A stretch of DNA of 64,000 bases from DASUAS01 sp963720765 (GTDB taxonomy: Bacteria > Actinomycetota > Acidimicrobiia > IMCC26256 > DASPTH01). Where the stretch lies: NCBI GenBank assembly GCA_963720765.1, contig CAVRGS010000001.1:248001-312000 (forward strand). The letters run 5' to 3'. Below the pieces are notes generated by a model. The model saw only the letters and a list, made by a program, of their open reading frames with translations, did no database searches and had not been told where the DNA came from. Below are positions 1 through 9,606 of this stretch, piece after piece (position 1 is the stretch's first letter; each line of letters starts with the position of its first letter). The translations under genes were made by a program, and so were the position numbers.

Positions 1-1
1 C

Positions 2-365
2 CGGGTCGAGGTCGACGGTCGCCTGGTCCACGACGGGCCGGCCACCACGGTCGTGATCGCCAGCGGCCAGTACCTGCGGGGCCACGACGTCGTCCCCCGT
101 GGGCCACCCGGGCGACGGGCGGGCCGAGGTCCAGGTCTACGCAGTGGCCCGGGGCCAGCGGGCGGGCGTCCGCCGCCGGCTCCCGCAGGGGGTGCACCTC
201 CCGCACCCCGACATCACCCAGACCACCGGGCGGCGGATCGACGTCGTCGCCGGATCATCGTCGAACGGCCGCCCGGTCGGGCTGGAGGTCGACGGCGTCC
301 CGGCGCCGGCCGCCACCCGGGTGACGGTCGAGGTGGCCCCCGAGGCGTTCCTGATCGTCGTCTGA
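2..365 (+). CDS. C-terminal part of a diacylglycerol-type lipid kinase (5'-truncated, frameshifted)
   Basis: The reading frame enters from outside the window (codons from base 2) and ends at a TGA. It reads like the C-terminal beta-rich half of the diacylglycerol kinase/YegS family: a V-x-V-D-G strand, then VVIASGQYLRGHDVVP, and near the end LEVDGVPAPAA followed by VTVEVAP. This is recognition by layout, not a database match. The frame shifts by one at a run of five C (94-98); with four C the protein continues smoothly into VGHPGDGRAEV, so one extra C is the simplest explanation. The nucleotide-binding half lies outside the window, so the lipid substrate cannot be judged. Confidence 0.55.
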
Positions 366-453
366 CGAATCCCCGTCGGCCGGGGTCCGCGCCGATACCA
401 TCGCCAGCCCGGACGGTTCTCCGGGCCCGTTGGAGGCGAGACGAGGCGAGACT

Positions 454-2065
<1,612 letters not shown>

Positions 2066-2129
2066 ACGGGCAAGCGAACAGGCGCGTGAACGCGGTCCGC
2101 GCGCGAGCTCGACCCCGAGTGTGACCGGA

Positions 2130-2145
2130 GCCTGTCCGGACAGGC
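2130..2145. repeat. Perfect 16-base palindrome GCCTGTCCGGACAGGC
   Basis: The sequence GCCTGTCCGGACAGGC equals its own reverse complement. It lies 65 bases after the ThyX-like gene, and an A6 tract begins 12 bases further on. As RNA it would give a 6-bp stem with a CCGG loop, too weak and without a U-tract to be a clear terminator. A binding site for a dimeric regulator is equally possible. Confidence 0.5.
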
Positions 2146-2292
2146 AGACGGCCAGGAAAAAATTCACAGCCCCCTGACCAGCGTCGACGCGCGTCGGTGC
2201 AGGTCACGGCATCGCGCGCGCGACCGCTTGCGCTTGACTCGCACCCCTTCCGTCGGGCCTACTACTCCACGTCCTCACTGCTCGGTCGTGGG

Positions 2293-2436
2293 TCGTCCCG
2301 CGTGCGGGACGAAGGCACCGGGAGAGGGATGGGCACGGGGGCTCAGGAGACCAAGTAGAGAACGCTGCAATAACTCGGGCTGCACGGCAGTCCGGGCCAA
2401 CCAGTGGCCCCAACGGTCTCCTGGGCCTCCACCCCT
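2293..2436 (+). ncRNA. Candidate structured RNA (hairpin plus three-way junction), family unknown
   Basis: Seen directly: bases 2293-2300 pair with 2305-2312 around the tetraloop CGTG. Bases 2341-2352 pair with 2415-2426 (12 bp, one G-U), and this stem extends outward through 2337-2340/2427-2430 and, after a 3x3 internal loop, 2331-2333/2434-2436. Inside it sit hairpin 2376-2383/2387-2394 and hairpin 2394-2398/2406-2410; they share base 2394. A TTGACT at 2234-2239 could serve as a -35 element with a start near 2270. I could not match the pattern to tmRNA, RNase P RNA, SRP RNA, 6S or 6C RNA. It may instead be a leader of the DUF4193 gene; strand is inferred. Confidence 0.3.
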
Positions 2437-2562
2437 TTTCGTTCGGACCCGGTCCCCGTCGCCCCTCGGTGCACCCATCCGCACCGCGTCGCCTGACGAA
2501 CCCAGGGGAATAGCCGTGGGCCCCCGCTCGGTTTGGGTCGCGACTTGATGCAGGTGCGGTGT

Positions 2563-2568
2563 TATATT
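2563..2568 (+). promoter_or_regulatory. TATATT -10-like box ahead of the DUF4193 gene
   Basis: TATATT lies 51 bases before the ATG at 2620 and is the most A+T-rich hexamer in the gap. No good -35 is seen at 16-19 bases upstream (TTGATG at 2545 is only 12 bases away), so the call rests on the -10 alone. Confidence 0.35.
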
Positions 2569-2619
2569 CCGCGCCCCCCGACCCCACGCGATCGATCACG
2601 GTCGACGCTCGGAGCCTTG

Positions 2620-3111
2620 ATGAGCGACGAAGAATTCGAAGAAGACGCACCCGAGCTGGACGACGACCTGGTCGACGAAGACGACCTCGACGTCGAGGAC
2701 CCGCTCGTCGACGACGCTGACGACGTCGATCTCCTCGACGACGACCTCGTCGACGCGGCCCCCGAAGTGGAGATCCCGGTGCCGGTGGTGACGGACGACA
2801 CGGCCACCACCGCCACCAGCGAAGAGGAGGACGACGAGGAGGGCGTCGTCGACCTCGACGAGGAGCTCCACCCCGACGACGTCGAGGCGCCCCTCGACAC
2901 CCTGCTCCAGGAGCGCACCGCCAGCGCCACCCTCGAGGACGACGAAGAGGAGCTCGAGGAGGAAGAGGGCGACGGTGACGACCGGGCCGACGGCCCGGCG
3001 CGTATCGTGCCGCGACGCCCCGACGAGTTCCTCTGCCAGTCGTGCTTCCTCCTCCTGCCCCTCCGACGTCTCGCCGACCCGGCGCGGCAGTTCTGCGACG
3101 ACTGCGCCTGA
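2620..3111 (+). CDS. DUF4193 protein: highly acidic region with C-terminal zinc ribbon
   Basis: The 163-residue protein begins at ATG 2620, eight bases after GGAG. Residues 1 to about 130 are dominated by Asp and Glu. The last 30 residues hold EFLCQSCFLLLPLRRL and end in CDDCA, a C-x2-C...C-x2-C zinc ribbon typical of the actinobacterial DUF4193 family. Family members are usually about 100 residues, so the acidic arm is expanded here. No enzymatic function is known for the family. The ribbon and acid charge suggest a nucleic-acid or RNA polymerase partner, which is inference. An ATG for the next gene follows its stop by four bases. Confidence 0.8.
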   Translation: MSDEEFEEDAPELDDDLVDEDDLDVEDPLVDDADDVDLLDDDLVDAAPEVEIPVPVVTDDTATTATSEEEDDEEGVVDLDEELHPDDVEAPLDTLLQERTASATLEDDEEELEEEEGDGDDRADGPARIVPRRPDEFLCQSCFLLLPLRRLADPARQFCDDCA

Positions 3112-3115
3112 CCCC

Positions 3116-4680
3116 ATGACACCGGCGTCGCCGGTGTCGCAGTCGGCGCGGCCGTCGGGCCCGCTCACGCGCGAAGCCGAGTTGGTTGCGTCTCGGCGCC
3201 GCGTTGGGTGCGGGCGTCGTCACCGGGTTGTGCTTCCCGCCGGTTGGTCTCGGACCGGTCGTGCTGGTCGCGCTGGTGCCGCTGCTGTGGGCCTGGCGCG
3301 GGGCGCGGCCCGCGCACGCCGCGTTGTACGGCTTCGCGTACGGCGTCGCCGCCTACGTCGTGGTGATCCCCTGGATCCGCTACTTCGGGTACGTCGCCAT
3401 CGTCCCGCTCGTCGCCGCGATGGCGGCGGCGATCGCGGGGGTGGGCGCGCTGGTGGCGGCGTACGCGCGCCGTGGACTGGCGTCGCCGTTCCTCACCGCC
3501 GCGGTGTGGGTGGTGTTCGAGGCGCTGCGGGGTCGCTTCCCGTTCGGCGGGTTCCCGTGGGCCGACCTCGGCGTCGCGCTGCACGCCGTCCCCGCGGCAC
3601 GGGCGCTGGCGAGCGTCGGTGGCACCCTCCTCGTGAGCTTCGTCGTGGTGGCCGTCAACGGGCTGCTGCTCGACCTCGGCCTCGCCCTGCGCACCCACTC
3701 CGGTCGCAGCTCCTCGCGCGCCGCGGTGTTGGCCGGGTTCGGCGTCGCGGCCATCGTGGTCGCCACCGTGGTGGTCGACGCGACCCACTTCGAGCCCACC
3801 ACCACCGGCCACCTCCGGGTGGCGCTGCTGCAGGGCGACGACGAACAACTTCCCCTGGCCGAGCAGGTGAACCAGCCGCTCACCGAGAAGCACTTCGCCC
3901 TCGCCCAGCGACTGCATGGCGACTACGACCTCATCGTGTTCCCGGAGACCGCGCTCGACACCGATCCCGAGCAGGATCCGGAGCTGCGGGCGCGGCTTGG
4001 TGGCGTTGGCCCAGGAGCACGACGCCGCCGTCCTCGTGAACGCACGCACCCCGGGCGACGACGGCCGGTCGCGCAACACGAACCTGCTCTACACGCCCGA
4101 CGGCAAGCTCCAGGGGACGTACTCGAAGCAGCACCTCGTGCCGTTCGGCGAGTACGTGCCCTGGCGCGACGCGCTGAGCTGGCTGCCCGAGCTGCGCCAG
4201 GTGCCCTACGACTTCCAAGCCGGCGACACCCGCACGCTGTTCCGCGCCGGCGGTCACCCGTTCGAGTCGGTCATCTGCTTCGAGTCGGCGTTCGGGCCGC
4301 TCGTGCGCGACGCGGTGCACGACGGCGCGCAGGTCGTCGTGGTCAGCACCAACAACCGCTCCTACCAACGGTCGGCCAACAGCGAACAGCACCTCGCGCT
4401 CGGTCAGATGCGCGCCGCGGAGACCGGCCGTGCCGTGCTCCAGGCGTCGGTGTCGGGGATCAGCGCGATCATCGATCCCGACGGTTCGGTGCACCACGAG
4501 ACCGGGCTGTTCCAGTCGCGGATCGTCAGCGCGTCGGTGCCGACGTCGACGGGGGAGACGCTGTACGTCCGCTTCGGCGACTGGGTGGTGCTGCTCAGCG
4601 CGATCGCGATGGTCGTGGTGACCGTGGTCGCGATCCGGCACCCCGTTCGCGACGACGCGCTCAGGCCACCAGCAACTTGA
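3116..4680 (+). CDS. lnt: Apolipoprotein N-acyltransferase (frameshifted)
   Basis: Lnt transfers an acyl chain to the N-terminal cysteine of lipoproteins in the cytoplasmic membrane. The N-terminal half is a run of hydrophobic segments (VVTGLCFPPVGLGPVVLVAL and others). The C-terminal nitrilase-like domain holds the expected Glu (FPETALD), Lys (YSKQHLVPFGEY) and Cys (VICFES). One frame break is clear at TT 3997-3998: removing one T gives ARLVALAQEHD. A second probable break lies near 3180-3190. ATG 3116 follows the DUF4193 stop directly and its frame (MTPASPVSQS...) would run into the Lnt frame after one base is dropped. Otherwise translation starts at TTG 3186. The tail overlaps the convergent permease gene by about 20 bases. 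Confidence 0.82.
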
Positions 4681-5416
4681 TCGCCGCCACCAGGCCGACC
4701 ACGACGATCAGCGCACGCAGCACCGGAGCCGGGAGGCGCCGGCCCACCGTGGCGCCGAGCTGTGCTCCGACCACCGAGCCCACCGCGATCACGACCACGA
4801 CGGCCCAGTTCACATCGGCGAAGAAGACGAACAGCACGGCGGCGACGCCGTTGGCGATGAGCGCGAGCACGTTCTTCACCGCGTTGAGCCGTTGCAGGGT
4901 GTCGGCGATGAAGATGCCGAGCAGCGAGAGCAGGATCACGCCCTGGGCGGCGCCGAAGTAGCCGCCGTACACGCCGGTGAGGAAGATCCCGATCCACAGC
5001 TCCACGCCGCCGTGCTCGACCACCCGGCTGCGTCGCTCGGCGACGAAGCGGCTCAGACGGGGCTGGAGGATCACCAGCACGACCGCGATGATGATCAGCA
5101 CCGGCACCACTGCGTCGAACACCGAGCTCGGCAGGGTGAGCAGCAGCACCCCGCCCGTGATGCCACCGATGAGCGAAGCGGTGCCGAGCACGGTGGTGCG
5201 GTGGCGCTGTCCACCCAGTTCTCGGCGGTAGCCGAACGCACCGCTCATGCTGCCGAAGCTGATGCCGACGGTGTTGCTCACGTTGGCGATCACCGGCGAG
5301 TAGCCGATGGCGAGCAGCGTGGGGAAGGTGATCAACGAGCCGGAGCCCACGATCGTGTTGATGGTGCCGGCGAGGAACGCGGCGCCGGCGAGCAGCAGGA
5401 CTTCGAGGACCGACAT
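4661..5416 (-). CDS. TSUP (TauE/SafE) family membrane permease
   Basis: The 251-residue protein is almost wholly hydrophobic, with about eight predicted membrane segments. It shows the two-repeat layout of the TSUP/DUF81 family: an N-terminal AGTINTIVGSGSLITFPTLL motif and a second G-G-Y-F-G-A-A-Q-G motif mid-protein. Members carry sulfite, sulfonates or other anions across the cytoplasmic membrane; the substrate cannot be read from sequence. ATG 5416 gives the usual family N-terminus. No neighbour suggests sulfur metabolism. Its 3' end runs tail-to-tail into lnt. Confidence 0.8.
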   Translation of the reverse strand: MSVLEVLLLAGAAFLAGTINTIVGSGSLITFPTLLAIGYSPVIANVSNTVGISFGSMSGAFGYRRELGGQRHRTTVLGTASLIGGITGGVLLLTLPSSVFDAVVPVLIIIAVVLVILQPRLSRFVAERRSRVVEHGGVELWIGIFLTGVYGGYFGAAQGVILLSLLGIFIADTLQRLNAVKNVLALIANGVAAVLFVFFADVNWAVVVVIAVGSVVGAQLGATVGRRLPAPVLRALIVVVGLVAAIKLLVA

Positions 5417-5426
5417 GGTGCCCGGC

Positions 5427-5436
5427 ACCGTAGACT
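5427..5436. promoter_or_regulatory. Overlapping divergent -10 boxes (TACGGT minus, TAGACT plus)
   Basis: On the minus strand TACGGT (5432 down to 5427) ends 10 bases before ATG 5416. On the plus strand TAGACT (5431-5436) lies 31 bases before GTG 5468. The two hexamers share the TA at 5431-5432, so one melted site could serve both directions. Both fit the TANNNT pattern of actinobacterial -10 elements. Confidence 0.4.
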
Positions 5437-5467
5437 GCCGGTGGTTTCGAGCGCGGGAGTGAACGAC

Positions 5468-6106
5468 GTGGCGGACGAGAGGCAACCCGTGGAGAAGGCG
5501 GTCGAGCTGTTCGTGTACGCGCCCGTCGGTGTGGCGCTGTACGTGCGCGACATGCTCCCGAGCATGATGGGGATCTTCGTCTCGCGCGGCAAGCGCGAAG
5601 TGCTGTCACACGTCCCCGGTCGCACCCCGCCGCCCGCGCCGCCGGTACCGCCGGTACCGCCCGAGGTGAAGCGGCGCATCGACGAGTCGGTGGGCGTGGC
5701 CAAGTACATGGCCGAAGGCGGACTCGGCGTCGCGCGTGACGTCGCCGGCAACGGGATCGGCGTGGCGCGCGAGATGGCCGGGAGCGCGCTCGCGCAGTTC
5801 CTCGCCATGCGCGCCAACGGCGGCACCGTCGCCGACGAGTCGGCGCCGTTCGCGCCTGCACCCGCGCCCGAGGCACCGGCGCCCGCGCCGACGCCCGCGC
5901 CCGTTCCCGCGCCGGCTGCATCGCCGGCGGCCGACGTTCCGTCGGCGGACGCGTTGCCGATCCCCGACTACGACGAGCTCTCTGCGTCGCAGGTGGTCGA
6001 ACGCCTCGAAGGTCTCGACCGCGAGTCGCTCGACGCGATCCGTGCCTACGAGAGCGAGCACCGCGGCCGCAACACCATCCTGGGCAAGATCGCACAGCTC
6101 AGCTGA
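5468..6106 (+). CDS. Conserved actinobacterial protein with Pro/Ala linker and C-terminal helical motif, function unknown
   Basis: About 212 residues. The N-terminus (VEKAVELFVYAPVGVALYVR) is amphipathic or membrane-associating. A region of small GxGVA repeats (residues 75-105) is followed by a Pro/Ala-rich linker. The C-terminus DYDELSASQVVERLEGL...AYESEHRGRNTILGKI recurs in many actinobacterial proteins, some annotated as lipid-droplet-associated; I recall the motif but not a proven role. GTG 5468 is chosen because GGGAG ends eight bases upstream; GTG 5459 would overlap that Shine-Dalgarno sequence. The following gene starts one base after the stop. Confidence 0.6.
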   Translation: MADERQPVEKAVELFVYAPVGVALYVRDMLPSMMGIFVSRGKREVLSHVPGRTPPPAPPVPPVPPEVKRRIDESVGVAKYMAEGGLGVARDVAGNGIGVAREMAGSALAQFLAMRANGGTVADESAPFAPAPAPEAPAPAPTPAPVPAPAASPAADVPSADALPIPDYDELSASQVVERLEGLDRESLDAIRAYESEHRGRNTILGKIAQLS

Positions 6107-6107
6107 C

Positions 6108-6588
6108 GTGGAGTCGAGCCGGCCGGCGTCGGCCGAGGACATCCCCCGTGTCGTCGAGCTCGCCGAGCTCATGCGCGTCGAGCTGGGCGCGATGCGCGGC
6201 GGCTCTTTGTGGCTGGAACGCGAGGCTTGGCCCGCGCCGCTCGAGGACGCGTACGGCGCGCTGCTCGGCGCGTGACGATGCGCTCCTCGTCGTCGGCGCC
6301 ATCGACGACGCAGTGATCGCGTTCGCCGCCGTCGTCGTGGAGCAGTTGCGCTCCGGCGCGCGTCTCGGTGTGATCACCGACCTGTTCGTGGAGCCCGAGG
6401 CGCGCGAGGTGGGCGTGGGTGAGGTGCTGGCCGGCGCGCTGGTCGAGCACTGCCGCTCCCTCGGATGCCTGGGCGTCGACGCCGCCGCGCTGCCGGGTCA
6501 CCGCGCGGCCAAGAACTTCTTCGAGACGCACGGCTTCACCGCGCGGGCGCTCACCATGCACAAGCACCTCGACCCCGACGACGCATGA
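6108..6588 (+). CDS. GNAT family N-acetyltransferase (frameshifted)
   Basis: After repair the protein is about 159 residues with the GNAT fold order: an N-terminal strand-helix (RPASAEDIPRVVELAELMR), then ITDLFVEPEAREVGVGEVL, which carries the acetyl-CoA-binding R/E-x2-G-x-G loop, and NFFETHGFTARALTMHKHL at the C-terminus. The frame breaks at about 6273, where GCGTGACGAT should read GCGGACGAT, giving LLGADDALLVVGAID. The substrate is unknown. GTG 6108 directly follows the preceding stop, and the stop overlaps the Nudix ATG as ATGA, so the genes are probably cotranscribed. Confidence 0.7.
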
Positions 6589-6995
6589 GTTCGCCCGAGA
6601 ACGGCCGCCCGGAGGTTGCGGTCGGCGCGGTGTGCACCCACCTCGAGCAGCTGCTGCTCATCCGGCGGGGGAGGGGCGCGGCCCAGGGGCAGTGGTCGGT
6701 GCCCGGCGGCCGGGTGGAGTGGGGCGAGACGTTGCACGAGGCCGTCGTCCGTGAGACCTACGAGGAGACCGGGTTGGAGGTCGTCGTGGATCGTCACCTC
6801 GGCTGGGTCGAACGGATCGTCGACCCGTACCACTACGTGATCCTCGACTTCGCGGTGACCGCCCTCGACCCGTCGCGACGCCCGGTGGCGGGCGACGACG
6901 CGGCCGAGGCCGCGTGGGTACCGTTCGCCGACGTGTCCGATCTGTCACTCGTCGGCGGGCTCTACGAGTTCCTGCGCGACGTGGGAGTGTGGTGA
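6585..6995 (+). CDS. Nudix hydrolase (MutT-like)
   Basis: The 136-residue protein has a full Nudix box from residue 38: GGRVEWGETLHEAVVRETYE followed by ETGLEV, matching G-x5-E-x7-R-E-x2-E-E-x-G. Nudix enzymes cleave a nucleoside diphosphate linked to another moiety using Mg2+ held by these glutamates. The short, single-domain form resembles MutT/NUDT1 or ADP-ribose types; the substrate is not determinable. ATG 6585 overlaps the upstream stop by four bases. Confidence 0.85.
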   Translation: MSSPENGRPEVAVGAVCTHLEQLLLIRRGRGAAQGQWSVPGGRVEWGETLHEAVVRETYEETGLEVVVDRHLGWVERIVDPYHYVILDFAVTALDPSRRPVAGDDAAEAAWVPFADVSDLSLVGGLYEFLRDVGVW

Positions 6996-6999
6996 CCCC

Positions 7000-8181
7000 A
7001 TGGACTTCGACTTCACCCCCGAGGACGAGGCGTTCCGCGCCGAGCTGCGCGCGTTCCTCGACGACGAGCTGCCGGAGTGGTGGAAGACCGTCTTCGTCGA
7101 CGACGAGCGCGCCATGCCCTTCACCCGCGAGTTCTGCCACCGGTTGGCCGAGCGCGGGTGGTTGACGCTCAGCTGGCCGGCCGAGCACGGCGGCGCCGAC
7201 GGCTCGGTGTGGCAGCAGGCCGTCGTGCGCGAGGAGATGTGGGCGGCGGGTGAGCCCCGCGGTCCGCAGTACATGAACCTCAACTACATCGGTCCACTCA
7301 TCATGCGCTTCGGCACGCCCGAGCAGCAGGCCCGCCATCTCCCGCGCATGGCCGCCGGCGACGTGCTGTGGTGCCAGGGGTTCTCCGAACCCGAAGCGGG
7401 CTCCGACCTCGCGTCGCTCAAGACCCGCGCCGTTCGCGACGGCGACCACTACGTGGTGACCGGCCAGAAGATCTGGAACAGCTACGCCGACGCGCCCGCC
7501 GACCACTGCCTGCTCCTCGCCCGCACCAACACCGAGGTGAAGAAGCAGGTCGGCATCTCGATGTTCCTCGTCGACATGCGCACGCCGGGCATCACCGTGC
7601 GCCCGATCGCGAGCATGGCGGGCAAGAGCGAGTTCAGTGAGATCTTCTTCGACGACGCGATCATCCCCGTGACCGATCGGCTCGGTGACGAGGACGCGGG
7701 GTGGACACTCGTGGGGGAGGGGTTGGCGTTCGAGCGCATCGGCATCGCCCGGTACGCGCGAGCGAACCGCGTCCTCGAGCACCTGGTGCAGTACGCGCGC
7801 GACACGGTGGTCGAGGGCCGCCCGCTCGCCGAGGATCCCGCGGTCCGGGCTCGTCTGGCCACGCTGGCGACTCGCATCGAGGCGGCCAAGTTGTTGAACT
7901 ACGGCGCCATCTCGATCCAGGCCGCCGGATCGGTGCCCGCGATCGAGGCGTCGATCGCCCGCATCCACAACACGCAGGTGGAACAACTGGCCGGACAGGT
8001 CGGACTCGAGCTGCTGGGCCCTCAGGGCCTGCTCGTCGACGAGGATCCGCTCTGCCTCCTCGCCGGCGAGATGCAGCGCCAGTGGCTCGAGAGCATCCCG
8101 GTGACCGTCGCCGCGGGCACGACCGAGGTGCAGAAGAACATCATCGCCCAGCGCGGGCTCGGCCTCCCGCGGAGCGCGTGA
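7000..8181 (+). CDS. Acyl-CoA dehydrogenase family protein (FadE-like)
   Basis: A 393-residue flavoenzyme of full family length. N-terminal helical domain; middle beta domain with QGFSEPEAGSDLASLKTRAV, the classic FAD/substrate loop; and VTGQKIWNSYADAPADHCL. The C-terminal helical bundle ends in TTEVQKNIIAQRGLGLPR. It oxidises an acyl-CoA to the enoyl-CoA, passing electrons to ETF. It is followed after four bases by a second, shorter acyl-CoA dehydrogenase. Such pairs often form heteromers that act on sterol side chains or branched acyl-CoAs, so a heteromeric enzyme is plausible but not shown. Confidence 0.9.
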   Translation: MDFDFTPEDEAFRAELRAFLDDELPEWWKTVFVDDERAMPFTREFCHRLAERGWLTLSWPAEHGGADGSVWQQAVVREEMWAAGEPRGPQYMNLNYIGPLIMRFGTPEQQARHLPRMAAGDVLWCQGFSEPEAGSDLASLKTRAVRDGDHYVVTGQKIWNSYADAPADHCLLLARTNTEVKKQVGISMFLVDMRTPGITVRPIASMAGKSEFSEIFFDDAIIPVTDRLGDEDAGWTLVGEGLAFERIGIARYARANRVLEHLVQYARDTVVEGRPLAEDPAVRARLATLATRIEAAKLLNYGAISIQAAGSVPAIEASIARIHNTQVEQLAGQVGLELLGPQGLLVDEDPLCLLAGEMQRQWLESIPVTVAAGTTEVQKNIIAQRGLGLPRSA

Positions 8182-8185
8182 CCCG

Positions 8186-9280
8186 ATGGACCTCACGCTC
8201 GACGACGACCAGCTGCTGCTCGCGGAGTCGGCCCGCCAGCTGTTCGCGCGCAGCTACACCACCGCCGCCGCTCGTGATGCCGAGGCGTCGCCCGACGGAT
8301 TCTCGGCCGACCTCTGGAAGCAGGCGGTCGAGCTGGGCTGGCCCGGGATCGCGTTGCCCGAGGACTGCGGCGGTGCTGGGTACGGCGCGCTCGAGCTGGC
8401 GGTGCTGGCCGAGGAGCTCGGCCGCGGCGCGGCCACCCTGCCGCTGCTCGCGTCGTACGCGGCGACGCTGCCCGTGGTGTGGGGCGGGTCCGACCCGGTG
8501 CGGGCGCGCTGGCTCGCCGCGTTGGCGGCGGGGGAAGCGCTCGCGGCACTGGCGGTGACCGACCCCCGCGGCGAGCGGCTGCGGGTCACGGCCATCCCCG
8601 ACGGTTGGACGCTCTCGGGCACCAAGGTCGCCGTGCCGTTCGGAGGCGTGGCCGACGTGTTCGTGGTGAGCGTCACCCTCGACGACGCGCCCGCGCTGGT
8701 CGCGGTCGCCGCCGACGCGCCGGGCGTCACGCGCACACGCCACGCCACGTTCGCGCCCGAGCCCTACGCCGCGGTCACGTTCACCGACGTCGCGGTCGCC
8801 GCCGCCGACGTGGTCGGCGACGTGCGAGTGCTCGAGCGGGCACTCGCGCACCAGACCGTGGTCGACTCGGCATACGCGGTCGGCCTCGCCGGCGGCGCGC
8901 TCGCGCTCGCGGTCGACCACGCGACCAACCGCGAGCAGTTCGGCCGACCGATCGGCGTCAACCAGGCGGTGTCGCACCAGTGCGTCGACATGCGGGTGGA
9001 GATCGACGCCATGCGAGTGCTGACGCTGCAGGCCGCGTGGCGACTCGACCGCTACGAAGCGGATCCCGCACGCGCGGCGCGAGCGGTCGCGCTGGCCAAC
9101 GCCTACGCGCGCGAGGTGCTGCCCGGCATCTTCGCCCGGGCCCACCAGGTGCACGGCGCGATCGGCTTCACGATGGAGTACGACCTGCAGCTGTTCACCC
9201 GGCGGGCCAAGGCCTACGAGCTGACCGGCGGGGGAGCGGCGGGCCACCTCGAGCACGTGGCCCGCGCCATCGGTCTGTAG
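8186..9280 (+). CDS. Acyl-CoA dehydrogenase family protein, partner of the preceding gene
   Basis: 364 residues, lower similarity to canonical enzymes than its neighbour. It has the ACAD N-terminal domain (GLPGIALPEDCGGAGYG-like stretch at residues 52-70), a shortened middle domain (SGTKVAVPFGGVADVFVV) and a C-terminal helical bundle with VHGAIGFTMEYDLQLFTRRA. The middle region lacks the strong PxAGSD loop of the first protein, as seen for the second chain of heteromeric FadE pairs. The four-base gap indicates cotranscription and probable complex formation. Confidence 0.85.
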   Translation: MDLTLDDDQLLLAESARQLFARSYTTAAARDAEASPDGFSADLWKQAVELGWPGIALPEDCGGAGYGALELAVLAEELGRGAATLPLLASYAATLPVVWGGSDPVRARWLAALAAGEALAALAVTDPRGERLRVTAIPDGWTLSGTKVAVPFGGVADVFVVSVTLDDAPALVAVAADAPGVTRTRHATFAPEPYAAVTFTDVAVAAADVVGDVRVLERALAHQTVVDSAYAVGLAGGALALAVDHATNREQFGRPIGVNQAVSHQCVDMRVEIDAMRVLTLQAAWRLDRYEADPARAARAVALANAYAREVLPGIFARAHQVHGAIGFTMEYDLQLFTRRAKAYELTGGGAAGHLEHVARAIGL

Positions 9281-9606
9281 CGCTCCGGGCTTGTCGCGCT
9301 CCGAGCTCTGCCGCCCGTCGGGTTGTCGCTGAACGGGCATTCCTGGCCTTGGGGACGCTCAATGCGCGCGGTGCTCGGTCGTGTGACCGCGCCCCGTGGT
9401 GTGCGTCGCGGTCGGCTCGAAGTATCCCCGCACTGGCGCGGCCGCAGGCAATACAGTGCGGCGATCGGGCCAGCGGGTCGGCTCGTCTCGGTCTCGAAAC
9501 GGCATCAGCCAGGGCGGGCGGGTGGCGGCGAATCGGGGTCGGTGCACATCGTGAGCGTCGTTCGAGCAACGCTCCTCGGGTTCTCGCTTCGCCGAAAGGT
9601 TCAACG
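9281..9606. other. Intergenic region, no gene; one -10-like box
   Basis: I see no coding signal in 326 bases. A TACAGT box at 9452-9457 fits TANNNT and could start a 145-base leader for the secreted protein gene; no clear -35 accompanies it. The first 30 bases contain a short direct repeat of GCGCTCCG. GAAAGG at 9594-9599 is the Shine-Dalgarno sequence of the next gene. Confidence 0.4.

Larger units (their letters stand above)
2066..2619. other. 554-base intergenic region with palindrome and branched-RNA potential
   Basis: No convincing gene lies here; the open frames have the composition of shadows. It contains a perfect 16-base palindrome (2130-2145), an A-rich tract just after it (2157-2163), a TTGACT -35-like hexamer (2234-2239), an 8-bp hairpin (2293-2312), a nested set of inverted repeats able to form a three-way junction (2331-2436), and a TATATT box (2563-2568) ahead of the next gene. 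The density of pairing is much higher than in other gaps of the window. Confidence 0.5.

Noticed and set aside
2270..2450. tmRNA, RNase P RNA or SRP RNA
   Set aside because: None of the conserved cores I know (tmRNA tag and tRNA-like ends, RNase P GAAAGUCCGG context, SRP GGAA tetraloop region) is found in proper order.
2562..3122. Minus-strand Ser-rich frame opposite the acidic gene
   Set aside because: The Ser runs are the reverse complement of Asp/Glu codons; the plus-strand frame ends in a known zinc ribbon.
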